This document shows positions 36,613 through 45,945 of a stretch of DNA of 49,199 bases, in pieces (position 1 is the first letter of the stretch; each line of letters starts with the position of its first letter). Origin of the DNA: Rhodospirillaceae bacterium (GTDB lineage: Bacteria; Pseudomonadota; Alphaproteobacteria; GCA-2731375); contig JABJKS010000056.1 of NCBI GenBank assembly GCA_018660265.1, positions 1 to 49,199 of the forward strand. The letters are read 5' to 3'. A program made the translations under genes and the position numbers. The notes beneath the pieces were generated by a model, which made no database searches, was not told where the DNA came from, and was given only the letters and a program-made list of their open reading frames with translations.

Positions 36613-38164
36613 TCAGGGCCTGCCGATCCGGCTCCGCCAACAGGGATTGGCCGGTCATCTCGACAGGTTGCGCCAGGCCCATCAGCGCCAGAATTGTCGG
36701 GGCCAGATCCGCCAGGCTGCCATTCTGCAACGAGACCTGAGCCTTGGCACCGTTCACCAGCAATGCCGGTACCGGGCCTGTGGTATGCGCCGTATGCGCC
36801 CCGTCGTTTTCCACATCCCGCATCAATTCGATGTTGCCGTGATCAGCCGTGACCACCATACAGCCATCAACCTTGCCCAAGGCCTCACATAAACGGCCCA
36901 GGCAGCTGTCGATCATCTCCACCGCCTTGATCGCAGCATCCAACTTACCGGTATGTCCCACCATGTCGGGATTAGCGTAATTCGCCACGATCAGGTCGTA
37001 TTGGGCACTCTCGATAGCGCCTACCAGCTTGTCCGTCACCTCGCGCGCAGACATTTCGGGTGCCAGGTCATAAGTCGCGACCTTGGGCGAGGGGATAAGG
37101 ATGCGATCCTCACCCGCGAAGACCGCTTCCTCCCCGCCGTTCAGAAAAAAGGTCACGTGGGCATATTTCTCAGTCTCGGCAATGCGCAACTGCCGCAGGC
37201 CCGCCTCGGCGACCACTTGGCCCAGGGTTTGCTGTAATTCGATACTGGGGAACAATGCATCGAACCAGCCGTCCAACGCATTGGAATAGCTGACCATGCC
37301 CAACTGATCAGCAAACGCCACCACGCGATTGCGGGCAAAGCCGTCGAAGTCCGGATCGATCAGCGCAGTCAGAATTTCCCGGGCACGGTCGGCCCTGAAA
37401 TTCCCCATTAACAGCCCATCGCCTGCGGCCATACCGGTATAGCCGGCAATAGCCGTCGGCAGCATAAATTCGTCCTGGATGTCCTGATCGTAGGAGGTTT
37501 GAATTGCAGTCGCTGCGTCCGCCGCCGACAGACCGTGTGCATCCACGATAAGATCATAGGCCTGAACAACCCGGTCCCAGCGTTTATCCCGGTCCATGGC
37601 ATAGTAGCGCCCACAAACGGTGCCAACACGGATATTGTCTTGTCCCTTAATGGCGTCCAGTACCTGATCAAGATAACCCTGCCCCGCATTTGGTGGGGTA
37701 TCGCGCCCATCCATGAAGCAATGCAGCCATACGGTGATGCCTGCGTCCGCGACCACCTGGGCCAGTGCCAACAGATGGGCCTGATGGGAATGCACCCCAC
37801 CCGGCGACAACAGCCCCATCAGATGACAGACACCGCCCGTGGTCTGTAAGTTGGCAATAAACCCACCTAATCGGGCCTTTTCGGCCAGGCTGCCATCGGC
37901 GACGGCGGCATCAATACGGGGCAAATCCTGAACCACCACGCGGCCGGCACCAATGTTTTGGTGGCCCACCTCGGAATTGCCCATCTGACCATCGGGCAAA
38001 CCAACCGCCAGGCCCGAAGTCTGTAGCAAGGCATGCGGTTCCTGCGCCCATAACCGGTCGTAAACAGGGGTCCGGGCTAGCGCGATAGCGTTATCCGACG
38101 TAGCCTCCCGATAACCCCAGCCATCCAGGATGCAAAGTACGACGGGGCGACGCTGATTGTTCAC
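36605..38164 (-). CDS. gpmI: 2,3-bisphosphoglycerate-independent phosphoglycerate mutase
   Basis: Glycolytic enzyme interconverting 3- and 2-phosphoglycerate, Mn-dependent. PVVLCILDGWGYRE holds a metal Asp; LPDGQMGNSEVGHQNIGAGR holds the phospho-Ser region; HCFMDGRDTPPNAGQGYLDQ, GDGLLMGNFRADRAREI, KYAHVTFFLNGGEEAVFAGE, NYANPDMVGHTGKLDAA and CMVVTADHGNIELM complete the family pattern. GTG 38164 is chosen because GAGGA (about 38169-38173) lies 5 nt upstream; a TTG at 38176 would overlap that site. Confidence 0.95.
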   Translation of the reverse strand: MNNQRRPVVLCILDGWGYREATSDNAIALARTPVYDRLWAQEPHALLQTSGLAVGLPDGQMGNSEVGHQNIGAGRVVVQDLPRIDAAVADGSLAEKARLGGFIANLQTTGGVCHLMGLLSPGGVHSHQAHLLALAQVVADAGITVWLHCFMDGRDTPPNAGQGYLDQVLDAIKGQDNIRVGTVCGRYYAMDRDKRWDRVVQAYDLIVDAHGLSAADAATAIQTSYDQDIQDEFMLPTAIAGYTGMAAGDGLLMGNFRADRAREILTALIDPDFDGFARNRVVAFADQLGMVSYSNALDGWFDALFPSIELQQTLGQVVAEAGLRQLRIAETEKYAHVTFFLNGGEEAVFAGEDRILIPSPKVATYDLAPEMSAREVTDKLVGAIESAQYDLIVANYANPDMVGHTGKLDAAIKAVEMIDSCLGRLCEALGKVDGCMVVTADHGNIELMRDVENDGAHTAHTTGPVPALLVNGAKAQVSLQNGSLADLAPTILALMGLAQPVEMTGQSLLAEPDRQALNG

Positions 38165-38243
38165 GTTAGTCCTCAAAATCTAGTAGATAGACACCGATTC
38201 AGGCACAATATGGCGCAGCCAACACCGAATGCAACCGCTATCA

Positions 38244-38702
38244 TCAGGCCCGATGATAGGGATGCCCGGTTAATATTGTATGGGCCCGGTATAATTGCTC
38301 CATCAACATTGCGCGAGCCAGTATATGAGGCCAGGTCATGGCCCCCAATGACAGGACCAAATTGGCTTTGTCGCGCAAATCCGGATGCAGGCCATTTGCC
38401 CCACCGATGACGAACGCCACGTCCGCAATGCCATCATCCCGCCAGCGGCCCAACCGTTGCGCAAAGCTGTCCGAAGATAATGTTTTGCCGGTCTCATCCA
38501 TGGCAATAAGTGTGGCACGGTCCGGCAGGGCGTTCTCCAGCAATTCGGCCTCTGCAAACGCGAGTTTCTTGCCGGAGAGGTTTTTGCGTACCTCTACCTC
38601 GCGAATGTCCACCGTCCAGGGTAGTCGTTGCAGGTAAGTTTGGCAGATTTCAGCCGCTGGGCTGCCGCGTGCACGACCAACAGCGCAGATTGTGAGGCGC
38701 AT
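38244..38702 (-). CDS. rlmH: 23S rRNA pseudouridine-1915 N3-methyltransferase RlmH
   Basis: SPOUT methyltransferase of 152 residues. LIAMDETGKTLSSDSFAQRL, AFVIGGANGLHPDLRDKANL, LSLGAMTWPHILARAMLMEQ and C-terminal LYRAHTILTGHPYHRA are diagnostic. Together with rsfS directly upstream it forms the conserved ribosome-maturation pair. Confidence 0.97.
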   Translation of the reverse strand: MRLTICAVGRARGSPAAEICQTYLQRLPWTVDIREVEVRKNLSGKKLAFAEAELLENALPDRATLIAMDETGKTLSSDSFAQRLGRWRDDGIADVAFVIGGANGLHPDLRDKANLVLSLGAMTWPHILARAMLMEQLYRAHTILTGHPYHRA

Positions 38703-38724
38703 AAGGCTTTAGCCGCCGCCAACC

Positions 38725-39111
38725 CTAAAGGCTGGCGCGTTCCGGTTCCGCCATCTCGATCGACCACATCTTTTCCAGGTTATAGAAATCCCGGACTTCC
38801 GGGCGGAACAGATGCACGATGATATCGCCCATATCAAGCAATACCCAATCCCGCTTGCCCATGCCTTCAACCTTGCAACGGCCCAAGCCGAATTCTTTGA
38901 CCTTGCGCATCAAATGGTCCGCCATAGCGCCCACGTGACGGTCTGATCGACCGTTCGCGATAACCATGTAATCGGCAATGCTGGATTTTCCGTTCAGATC
39001 GATGACAACGCAATCTTCCGCCTTGTCTTCGTCGAGAGAATTATTCACGAGGGCTAGAAGTTCTTGGCTGTAATCTAGCGATTGCCCCGTGCTTTTGCTT
39101 GTGCTTGCTAT
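38725..39111 (-). CDS. rsfS: Ribosomal silencing factor RsfS
   Basis: Binds uL14 and blocks subunit joining when nutrients are scarce. GKSSIADYMVIANGRSDRHV, EGMGKRDWVLLDMGDIIVHL and FRPEVRDFYNLEKMW are diagnostic. The first standard start is GTG 39048, but that removes half of helix 1. In-frame codons upstream encode SQELLAL, which aligns with the helix in other RsfS proteins. AGGAG (39121-39125) is followed 9 nt later by ATA 39111, taken here as the likely start (128 residues). Confidence 0.9.
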   Translation of the reverse strand: MASTSKSTGQSLDYSQELLALVNNSLDEDKAEDCVVIDLNGKSSIADYMVIANGRSDRHVGAMADHLMRKVKEFGLGRCKVEGMGKRDWVLLDMGDIIVHLFRPEVRDFYNLEKMWSIEMAEPERASL

Positions 39112-39201
39112 GGTAAATAGCTCCTAATTTATTTGAAGGTCTGCATATAGACCCTAATTCTAACGGATGATAGCTAATTATGGCAAAATTTCGGCAAAAT
39201 G

Positions 39202-39801
39202 TCATGCTTCTTTCGGAAGTTTTGCGGTCTCGGCCCGAATGGCTGTGCTGGACGCTAAATGCAACGGACTGAACAAAAAACACCATGCAGGGGCCTTTGC
39301 ATCTGCCAATGTGGCAGGCCGGAGAACCCGATAGCGGGCGTAGCGCGTCGCCGCAGCCCCGGCCAGGGCACGATGGCCGCCACTGGTGTGGCCTTGGTCA
39401 GATCGGTTAAAGATCGCCATGGGCATGGTTTCAACAATCTCCGTCCAGCGCCGCCAACGCGGCAGTTGCACCAGATTGTCCGCGCCCATCAACCAAACGA
39501 ACGCATGTTCCGGCCAGTGTTTTTGCAATGCACCAAGAGTATCAACGGTGTACCGGGTGCCGAGGCGGGATTCGAGATCACTGGCATGAATAGCCGGATG
39601 CCGCGCCATGGCCCGCGCGCTTGCCAGACGATCCGCCAAAGGCGCCATGCCTTCAGTGGCCTTAAGGGGATTTTGCGGCGAGACCAGCCACCAGACCTGA
39701 TCCAGGCGCAACTGTTTCAGGGCCAGCAGGGAAATATGCAAATGACCTTCATGGGCAGGGTTGAAAGAGCCGCCCAGTAGGCCGATTTTCAGTCGCGCCA
39801 T
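39202..39801 (-). CDS. nadD: Nicotinate-nucleotide adenylyltransferase
   Basis: Forms nicotinate adenine dinucleotide in NAD synthesis. KIGLLGGSFNPAHEGHLHIS carries the nucleotidyl-transfer GSFNPxHxGH motif; LDQVWWLVSPQNPLK, TRYTVDTLGALQ, FVWLMGADNLVQLPRWRRW and C-terminal STAIRAE complete the signature. 199 residues. It starts 20 nt after proA in the same direction. Confidence 0.96.
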   Translation of the reverse strand: MARLKIGLLGGSFNPAHEGHLHISLLALKQLRLDQVWWLVSPQNPLKATEGMAPLADRLASARAMARHPAIHASDLESRLGTRYTVDTLGALQKHWPEHAFVWLMGADNLVQLPRWRRWTEIVETMPMAIFNRSDQGHTSGGHRALAGAAATRYARYRVLRPATLADAKAPAWCFLFSPLHLASSTAIRAETAKLPKEA

Positions 39802-39820
39802 CGGATCAGGCCCACACCCA

Positions 39821-41101
39821 CTATGGCCGCACTTGACCCTGGCCGTGGACTACATATTTGAACGAGGTCAATTGTTCCACCCCGACAGGACCGCGGGCGT
39901 GCAGGCGGTTGGTGGAAATGCCGATTTCAGCCCCCATGCCGAATTCGCCACCATCGGCAAACTGGGTCGACGCATTGTGCAGGACGATGGCGCTGTCCAC
40001 CTCTGCCAGGAAACGCTCCGCCACCCCGCCATCGTCAGCGATGATGCTTTCGGTGTGGTGGGAGCCATAGGTTTCAATATGGGAAATCGCCTCCGTCACG
40101 CCATCCACCACCTTCACGGCGATGATACTGTCGAGATACTCCGTGCCCCAATCATCCTCGTTCGCGGGCACCACGCGGTCGTCCGCGCCTTGGGTATCAT
40201 CATCACCGCGCACCTCACAGCCCGCATCCAGCAGGTCCTTGACCAGGGGCCCCAGATAGGTGGTCGCGCAATGACGGTCCACCAGCAATGTTTCCGAGGC
40301 ACCACAAATGCCGGTGCGGCGCAGTTTGGCGTTCAGGGAAATATCCCGCGCCATTTGCAAATCGGCAGAGGCATCCACATAGATGTGGCAGTTGCCGTCA
40401 AGGTGGGCGATGACCGGCACCCGGCTTTCGTTCTGCACCCGTTCGATCAGGCCACGGCCACCACGGGGTACGATGATGTCTATATGCTGGGGCATGGTCA
40501 GCATCATGCCCACGGCTGCCCGGTCTGTGGTGGGCAGCAATTGAATAGCGCTTTCGGGTAGAGCCGCAGCCGTCAGGCCCGTCACCAGACAGCGATGAAT
40601 GGCGCGGGATGAATGCACACTTTCCGAGCCGCCCCGCAGGATCGCCGCATTGCCCGACTTCAGGCACAGCGCGCCCGCATCCGCCGTGACGTTGGGCCGG
40701 GATTCATAGATGATACCGATCACGCCCAAAGGCACCCTGACCCTGGAGATACGCAGCCCGTTGGGACGGTCCCATTCCGCGATTATATCACCCACCGGGT
40801 CCGACAATTCGGCCACCGCTTCCAACCCCTTGGCCATGGCCTCGATCCGGTCTTCCGTCAGCAGCAAACGATCCAGCAGGGCAGCGGTTAAATCGCGCCG
40901 TTCCGCCGCCGCCATATCAAGCGCATTGGCGGCCAGGATATCTGCTGAGCCCGCGCGCATGGCGCTGGCTGCCTGCAATAGCGCCCGGTTCTTCGCCTGG
41001 GCAGTGGTTTTGGCCAGTACCGAGGCCGCCGCACGGGCACGGGCGCCTAGGTCCAACATTTCTTGCTGCAAATCGTCTGCTGTATTCTCCGCCGTGCTCA
41101 T
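39821..41101 (-). CDS. proA: Gamma-glutamyl phosphate reductase
   Basis: Second step of proline synthesis: NADPH reduction of gamma-glutamyl phosphate. [87 protein letters not shown] (catalytic Cys in GICGASE) and [20 protein letters not shown] are typical. 426 residues. proB lies 35 nt upstream, as is common. Confidence 0.97.
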   Translation of the reverse strand: MSTAENTADDLQQEMLDLGARARAAASVLAKTTAQAKNRALLQAASAMRAGSADILAANALDMAAAERRDLTAALLDRLLLTEDRIEAMAKGLEAVAELSDPVGDIIAEWDRPNGLRISRVRVPLGVIGIIYESRPNVTADAGALCLKSGNAAILRGGSESVHSSRAIHRCLVTGLTAAALPESAIQLLPTTDRAAVGMMLTMPQHIDIIVPRGGRGLIERVQNESRVPVIAHLDGNCHIYVDASADLQMARDISLNAKLRRTGICGASETLLVDRHCATTYLGPLVKDLLDAGCEVRGDDDTQGADDRVVPANEDDWGTEYLDSIIAVKVVDGVTEAISHIETYGSHHTESIIADDGGVAERFLAEVDSAIVLHNASTQFADGGEFGMGAEIGISTNRLHARGPVGVEQLTSFKYVVHGQGQVRP

Positions 41102-41135
41102 CGTCTTTATCCCTTTGCCCTCAGTCGCATAGTGC

Positions 41136-42251
41136 TTAACCGAGCACCAAATCGTCCCGATGGATCATTTCCTCCCGGCCCAGAAACCCTAGAATAGCCG
41201 GAATTTCATTACTGTGGTGACCTTTGATACGTTCGGCATCCGCCGTCGAATAGGCGATCAGTCCACGCCCGAGAGCAGCGCCATCAGGTCCCCGGACGAT
41301 CACGGCGTCGCCGCGCTGAAAATGCCCATCCACCCCCGTCACCCCTGTGGGCAGTAAACTTTTCCCCCGTGTCAGCGCCTGAACCGCGCCGTCATCTATG
41401 GTGATGGAGCCTTTGGTCCGCAGGCTGCCCGCGATCCACCGCTTGCGTGCACTGGACGGCGTCGCGGCGGTGGCAAACCAGGTCGCCCGGCCATTGTCTT
41501 CCAGGCGGGCTATGGGGTGGGCCGTTCGACCGTCGGCGATAGCCATGGAACAACCGGCCTGGGATGCCAGGCGCGCGGCTTGCAATTTCGTCACCATGCC
41601 GCCGCTGCCGTCGTGGCTGCCGGTGGCACCGGCCATGGCCTCAATAGCCGGGGTAATCTCCGCCACTTCGGCGATAAATTTAGCCCCCTCATCCCGGCGC
41701 GGGTCGGCGCTGTAAAGGCCATCAATATCAGACAACAGCACCAGGCAATCCGCCCCGATCATGGCCGCGACCCGTGCGGCCAGGCGATCATTGTCGCCGA
41801 AGCGGATTTCAGCCGTCGCCACCGTATCGTTCTCGTTCACCACGGGGACGGAACCATGCGCCAGCAACGCGGTTATGGTGTTGCGGGCGTTCAAATAGCG
41901 CCGGCGTTGTTCTGTATCCTCGCTGGTCAGCAGAATTTGCGCCACAGGCACATCGTGGCGGGCCAGACTTTCCTGATAAGCGTGTGCCAGGCGGATTTGA
42001 CCGGCGGCAGCCGCTGCCTGGCTGTCTTCCAGCGGCAGCGCCTTCTTGTCCAAGCCAAGGCTGCGCCGTCCCAGCGCGATGGCACCCGATGATACCAGCA
42101 ACACATCCTGGCCCCGGCCCCGGCAAACCGCGACGTCGTCCGCCAGGGCATCCAGCCAGTCCCGGCGCAAGGCTCCGCTCTGTTGGTCCACCAGCAATGA
42201 AGAGCCGATTTTGATGACCAGGCGCCTGGCCGTGGTCAATCGCACGCTCAT
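41136..42251 (-). CDS. proB: Glutamate 5-kinase with PUA domain
   Basis: First step of proline synthesis. The amino-acid kinase domain (1-260) has [64 protein letters not shown] and [20 protein letters not shown]; the PUA domain is about 275-360 ([20 protein letters not shown]). 371 residues. Its ATG overlaps the obgE stop by 4 nt, so the two are translationally coupled. Confidence 0.97.
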   Translation of the reverse strand: MSVRLTTARRLVIKIGSSLLVDQQSGALRRDWLDALADDVAVCRGRGQDVLLVSSGAIALGRRSLGLDKKALPLEDSQAAAAAGQIRLAHAYQESLARHDVPVAQILLTSEDTEQRRRYLNARNTITALLAHGSVPVVNENDTVATAEIRFGDNDRLAARVAAMIGADCLVLLSDIDGLYSADPRRDEGAKFIAEVAEITPAIEAMAGATGSHDGSGGMVTKLQAARLASQAGCSMAIADGRTAHPIARLEDNGRATWFATAATPSSARKRWIAGSLRTKGSITIDDGAVQALTRGKSLLPTGVTGVDGHFQRGDAVIVRGPDGAALGRGLIAYSTADAERIKGHHSNEIPAILGFLGREEMIHRDDLVLG

Positions 42252-43324
42252 GGCTGCCAGCCTGCCGCGTCAGCTTCTACTGCATATTCTTCAGCAATCT
42301 CTGCTGTATCATCAGATCTATTATCAACGTCACTGACCTTGCCACCCATCGCAGCTGCCAGTTCCTGCAACAATTCCGGCAGGCCCTTGCCCGCGATGCC
42401 CGATATGACGTGCACCGCACGACCGGATTCCGCCGCCAATTCGGCCCGGCGTTCGGCGATCAGATCATCGGTCAGGGCATCGCATTTATTCAGACAGACC
42501 AGTTCCAACTTTTCAGGCAGGCCCGCATCATAGGCACGCAGTTCTTCGCGCACCGTGCGGTAGTCGGCTGCCACATCGTCCGCCGTACCATCAATTAGAT
42601 GGATCAAGGCACGACAGCGTTCCACATGGCCCAGGAACCGATCACCCAGGCCCGCGCCTTCATGGGCACCTTCGATCAGGCCTGGAATATCCGCCAGAAT
42701 AATTTCCCGGTCGCCGGCCTGGGCGACGCCGAGATTCGGATACAGGGTAGTGAAGGGATAATCACCAATTTTCGGCCTGGCCCGGCTGACGGCGGTTAGA
42801 AAAGTGGATTTGCCCGCATTGGGCAGGCCGATCAAACCCGCATCGGCGATCAACTTCAGGCGCAGCCACAGGGTCATTTCCTCTGTCTCGCCGCCCTTAT
42901 CAAATTGTCGGGGCGCGCGGTTGGTGGAGGACTTAAAGGATTCGTTCCCCCGCCCCCCCGCGCCGCCACGGGCCAGGATGACGCTTTGACCAGCTTCCGT
43001 CAGATCGGCCAGCACATGTTCCCGATCCTCATCCAGCACTTGCGTACCCACGGGAACCTTGACGATGGCGTCATCGCCACCCGCACCCGAACGGCTGCTG
43101 CCCATACCGGGACGGCCGTTATCAGCCTTGATGTGCTGTTGAAAGCGGTAGTCGATCAAGGTGTTGAGGTTGTCCACCGCCTCGACAATTACATCGCCAC
43201 CCTTGCCCCCATTGCCGCCGTTCGGGCCGCCATATTCGACGAATTTCTCACGCCGAAAGCTGACGCAGCCATGGCCGCCTTTGCCGCTGAAAATATAAAT
43301 CTTGGCTTGATCAAGGAATTTCAT
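42248..43324 (-). CDS. obgE: GTPase ObgE/CgtA
   Basis: Ribosome-associated GTPase. The Gly-rich Obg domain (1-158) has [20 protein letters not shown] and [14 protein letters not shown]. The G domain has G1 [10 protein letters not shown]2 [13 protein letters not shown]3 [17 protein letters not shown]4 NKCD and G5 ISGIAGKG. The C-terminus is short and acidic. 358 residues. It lies beyond a strong terminator from rpmA. Confidence 0.97.
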   Translation of the reverse strand: MKFLDQAKIYIFSGKGGHGCVSFRREKFVEYGGPNGGNGGKGGDVIVEAVDNLNTLIDYRFQQHIKADNGRPGMGSSRSGAGGDDAIVKVPVGTQVLDEDREHVLADLTEAGQSVILARGGAGGRGNESFKSSTNRAPRQFDKGGETEEMTLWLRLKLIADAGLIGLPNAGKSTFLTAVSRARPKIGDYPFTTLYPNLGVAQAGDREIILADIPGLIEGAHEGAGLGDRFLGHVERCRALIHLIDGTADDVAADYRTVREELRAYDAGLPEKLELVCLNKCDALTDDLIAERRAELAAESGRAVHVISGIAGKGLPELLQELAAAMGGKVSDVDNRSDDTAEIAEEYAVEADAAGWQP

Positions 43325-43353
43325 GACGCCGTTTCTTCTATTTCCGAAAACAA

Positions 43354-43387
43354 AAAAGCGGGGGATGGACAGCCATCCCCCGCTTTT
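43354..43387 (-). terminator. Intrinsic terminator of the rplU-rpmA operon
   Basis: Perfect 14-15-bp stem AAAGCGGGGGATGG / CCATCCCCCGCTTT with a 4-nt loop. On the - strand it is followed by TTTTTTGTTTT. It lies 21 nt after the rpmA stop and 30 nt before obgE, so obgE needs read-through or its own promoter. Confidence 0.9.
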
Positions 43388-43407
43388 AACTGCGCTTGCG
43401 GGCGCGC

Positions 43408-43665
43408 CTAGGCTGGCGGCTGCACCGAAACATATGTCCGACCGCCGGCCCGTGTCCTGAACGTAACCTGACCTTCGATCAGCGCAAAAATTGTGTGGTC
43501 CTTGCCCAGGCCAACGTTATCACCGGGCTTCCATTTGGTGCCGCGTTGACGAACGATGATGTTGCCGGGAATGACTTTTTCGCCGCCAAATTTCTTGACG
43601 CCCAAACGACGGCCTGCTGTATCGCGACCGTTGCGTGAACTACCACCTGCCTTTTTATGTGCCAT
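43408..43665 (-). CDS. rpmA: 50S ribosomal protein L27
   Basis: bL27, with its flexible N-terminus reaching the peptidyl-transferase centre. [60 protein letters not shown] are diagnostic. 85 residues. It follows rplU by 12 nt and ends at a strong terminator. Confidence 0.98.
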   Translation of the reverse strand: MAHKKAGGSSRNGRDTAGRRLGVKKFGGEKVIPGNIIVRQRGTKWKPGDNVGLGKDHTIFALIEGQVTFRTRAGGRTYVSVQPPA

Positions 43666-43677
43666 ATCTGCGGCTCC

Positions 43678-44115
43678 CTAACTTTCGCTGCTATCGGCAG
43701 CTTGATCCACTGCTTCAGCTTTTGGCGCCTCAGCTGCTGGTGCTTCTTTTTTTGCCGCAGGCTTCTTAGCGGCGGTCTTTTTCGCAGCCTTTTTAGGCGC
43801 GCCCGGACCGGAAATATCGGTGATCCGTACGATGCTTAATTCCTGGCGATGACCGTTCCGGCGACGATAATTCTTCCGCCGCTTTTTCTTAAAGACAATG
43901 ATCTTTTTATCCCGGGCCTGCTCCATCAAGGTGCCGACAACCTTGGCACCGTCCACCAGGGGGGCACCAACAGTCATGTCACCCTCTGCACCCAGCATCA
44001 GGACATTGTCAAAAGCCACATCATCACCAGCTTCACCAGCGATGCGTTCTATCCGGATTACGTCATCCGGCTCTACGCGGTATTGTTTCCCGCCCGTCTT
44101 GATTACAGCGAACAT
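43678..44115 (-). CDS. rplU: 50S ribosomal protein L21
   Basis: bL21. [72 protein letters not shown] are diagnostic. After the core (about residue 103) there is an Ala/Lys/Glu-rich tail ([15 protein letters not shown]...), common in Alphaproteobacteria. ATG 44115 is taken; a TTG just upstream is the alternative. First gene of its operon, with a 110-nt leader. Confidence 0.97.
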   Translation of the reverse strand: MFAVIKTGGKQYRVEPDDVIRIERIAGEAGDDVAFDNVLMLGAEGDMTVGAPLVDGAKVVGTLMEQARDKKIIVFKKKRRKNYRRRNGHRQELSIVRITDISGPGAPKKAAKKTAAKKPAAKKEAPAAEAPKAEAVDQAADSSES

Positions 44116-44205
44116 CAATCAGCCCATTTTCTTCGGTCTTGTGCGCCCACAGCCCCAATGGCAATTAATATGCCGAATAACCTGTCGCGCACGTAAAACA
44201 ATTCA

Positions 44206-44223
44206 GGCGGCGCGAACGCCGCC
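44206..44223 (-). promoter_or_regulatory. Hairpin in the rplU leader
   Basis: GGCGGCG-TTCG-CGCCGCC, a perfect 7-bp GC stem with a TTCG loop, sits at the expected 5' end of the rplU mRNA. On the - strand TGAATTGTTTTAC follows. It may protect the 5' end or act in attenuation or ribosomal-protein feedback. Confidence 0.5.
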
Positions 44224-44235
44224 CAGGTCGGCGCG

Positions 44236-44264
44236 GTAATACGCCCCAGGCGGTCCTTTGTCAA
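44236..44264 (-). promoter_or_regulatory. Sigma-70-type promoter of rplU-rpmA
   Basis: On the - strand TTGACA (44264-44259), a 17-bp spacer and TATTAC (44241-44236). The -35 is a perfect consensus match and the spacer is ideal. The predicted start near 44229 leaves a leader of about 113 nt before rplU. Confidence 0.75.
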
Positions 44265-44268
44265 CGTC

Positions 44269-44312
44269 TTCTGTGGGGTTTCTGTGAGGTTTCTGTGAGA
44301 TTTCTGTGGGAT
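44269..44312. repeat. Four 11-bp tandem repeats just upstream of the rplU promoter
   Basis: On the - strand the unit AYCYCACAGAA occurs four times head to tail: ATCCCACAGAA, ATCTCACAGAA, ACCTCACAGAA, ACCCCACAGAA. The array ends 4 bp before the -35 box. The period matches one helical turn. Confidence 0.9.
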
Positions 44313-44444
44313 TTCTAGCCCTTTGACGACACATGAGATTGGTATTTTTACAAGCGCCTGATCACAGCATAATCTATCGTGGGGCCAGCCCGGCATTTAG
44401 CCCCATAATTGGCCAATTCCAACAGTCTTCAGACGGCGGATATT

Positions 44445-44834
44445 ATGAGTACCATCGCAATTTTACAGATCGGTTATGCGCTCGTCGGCTGCCTCTTTAA
44501 TCTGTTCAGCATTGCCCGGGTCAGGCTGGGACGACCGCCTTTATCTGCCACCAACCCCTATTTTGGCATTGTTATTATGGCAGCCGTTGCCGCCGTCAGT
44601 CTAAGCCAGGCAATATTCGCGGGCATCCCCTATCTGGTGGGCTGGTCATTTCTGGTCGCGTTCATAGGCAGTGGCCCGGTGACGGCGCATTTCCGCGCCA
44701 TTCGGCATGGGCAGAACCTGGACAGTTACGCTTCTCCGACAGCGGCCTTTCTGGCATTTGCGATCAATGCAATTGGCGTCGTCTTGGGCTGTATCGGGAT
44801 CGCACTGTCTTTGGGCAAGCTCGTCGGCCTATAA
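44445..44834 (+). CDS. Small integral membrane protein of unknown function
   Basis: 129 residues from ATG 44445 with about four hydrophobic segments (4-24, 42-60, 63-85, 103-125) and a short basic loop (RVRLGRPP) after the first; another loop reads HFRAIRHGQNLDSYAS. I recognise no family. A TTG at 44409 would add 12 polar residues and is not preferred. Its 3' end overlaps the convergent oxidoreductase by 6 bp. Confidence 0.6.
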   Translation: MSTIAILQIGYALVGCLFNLFSIARVRLGRPPLSATNPYFGIVIMAAVAAVSLSQAIFAGIPYLVGWSFLVAFIGSGPVTAHFRAIRHGQNLDSYASPTAAFLAFAINAIGVVLGCIGIALSLGKLVGL

Positions 44835-45671
44835 AACCATCTCCGCGATACGTTCCAGCTGTTGGCCCATTTCCGCCTCGGTCTCGACGAATTCAGGCCG
44901 CACCACAACACGGTCCGCCCCGGCATCCAGCAAGGAACGAAACGCCGCCCGGTCGGCGGCCTGGCCATAGACGGTAATGGTGATGGATTTCGGATCGCGC
45001 CCGGCAGCGCCTGCCAGGGTATCAAGCTGCCGCCTGGCGTCTTCCAATTCCGCAGGCGTAACCCGGTTCGGCATCCAGCCATCGCCATGATCAACCACAC
45101 GCTGGAGGACATTTTTCGCCATGCCGCCAATAATGATGGGGGGATAGGGTTTCTGTACCGGCTTGGGGTAGGAGCGCACAGGGGGAAAATTGAAAAATTC
45201 GCCACTGTGTTCTGCTTCCTCCTGGGTCCAGAGTTTTTTCATCACATCAAGCGCTTCCCGGGTCTGGCTCCACCGACGGGGAAAATTACCGCCCATCAGC
45301 TCTGTTTCTTCCCGCAGCCAGCCTGTCCCGATGCCAAAGATAAAGCGGCCACCGCTATATAGATCCAGGGTCGCGATTTCTTTCGCCAGCAACAGCGGAT
45401 TACGCTCCGGCACCAGGGTGATCCCTGTCGCCAGCTTAATCGTTTTCGTCACGGCAGAGGCGCGTGCCAGGGCAATGTAAGGCTCGGTGAAATGGGAATA
45501 GGTCCAGGGAATTTCGCCGCCGGTGGAAGGAAACGGGCTGTCCGAATGTACAGGCACCGCCGGGTGTTCAGCATACCAAATAGAATCAAAACCAAGATCC
45601 TCGGCCTTTTTCGCCATGAAGGCGGGGTCGATGTTGTAGGCAGGTAGTGGAACCGCTGTGCCAATGGACAT
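44829..45671 (-). CDS. LLM-class (luciferase-like) flavin-dependent oxidoreductase
   Basis: TIM-barrel flavin (FMN or F420) oxidoreductase. LGFDSIWYAEHPAVPV, KLATGITLVPERNPLLLAKE, IATLDLYSGGRFIFGIGTGW, PIIIGGMAKNVLQRVVDHGD and GWMPNRVTPAELE match the TIGR03619-like branch. 280 residues. Cofactor and substrate are not readable from the sequence; no partner reductase is adjacent. Confidence 0.88.
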   Translation of the reverse strand: MSIGTAVPLPAYNIDPAFMAKKAEDLGFDSIWYAEHPAVPVHSDSPFPSTGGEIPWTYSHFTEPYIALARASAVTKTIKLATGITLVPERNPLLLAKEIATLDLYSGGRFIFGIGTGWLREETELMGGNFPRRWSQTREALDVMKKLWTQEEAEHSGEFFNFPPVRSYPKPVQKPYPPIIIGGMAKNVLQRVVDHGDGWMPNRVTPAELEDARRQLDTLAGAAGRDPKSITITVYGQAADRAAFRSLLDAGADRVVVRPEFVETEAEMGQQLERIAEMVL

Positions 45672-45829
45672 CTCAAAACCATCCCCTAAAGTTTGCTGCT
45701 AAAAAAACGACTGCGACATTAAACCTATCCTGTTCATGCCTGCCCGTCGAGATAAGTGGACATCCCGCCATAAGCCGGGTTAAAAGGCAGCCCAGCGATC
45801 AGCATCATGAAAGACAATTTCATGGCCCA

Positions 45830-45919
45830 GGAGGGGTGACAGAGTGGTCGAATGTGCCGGTCTCGAAAACCGGTGTACCTTTGCGGGTACCGTGGGTTCG
45901 AATCCCACCCCCTCCGCCA
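45830..45919 (+). tRNA. tRNA-Ser (anticodon CGA)
   Basis: Ninety-nucleotide class II tRNA. Acceptor stem GGAGGGG / CCCCTCC, discriminator G and an encoded CCA; anticodon stem CCGGT/ACCGG with loop CTCGAAA (anticodon CGA, reads UCG); long variable arm; T-loop GGGTTCGAATCCC. It lies between the LLM gene and a prophage remnant, so its 3' end is a likely phage attachment site. Confidence 0.97.
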
Positions 45920-45945
45920 TTTCGTCTCTTTAACATATTGATTTT

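Noticed and set aside
44115-44396. 93-codon ORF upstream of and reading into rplU
   Set aside because: It spans the 11-bp repeats, promoter and leader; its sequence is explained by those elements and matches no protein.
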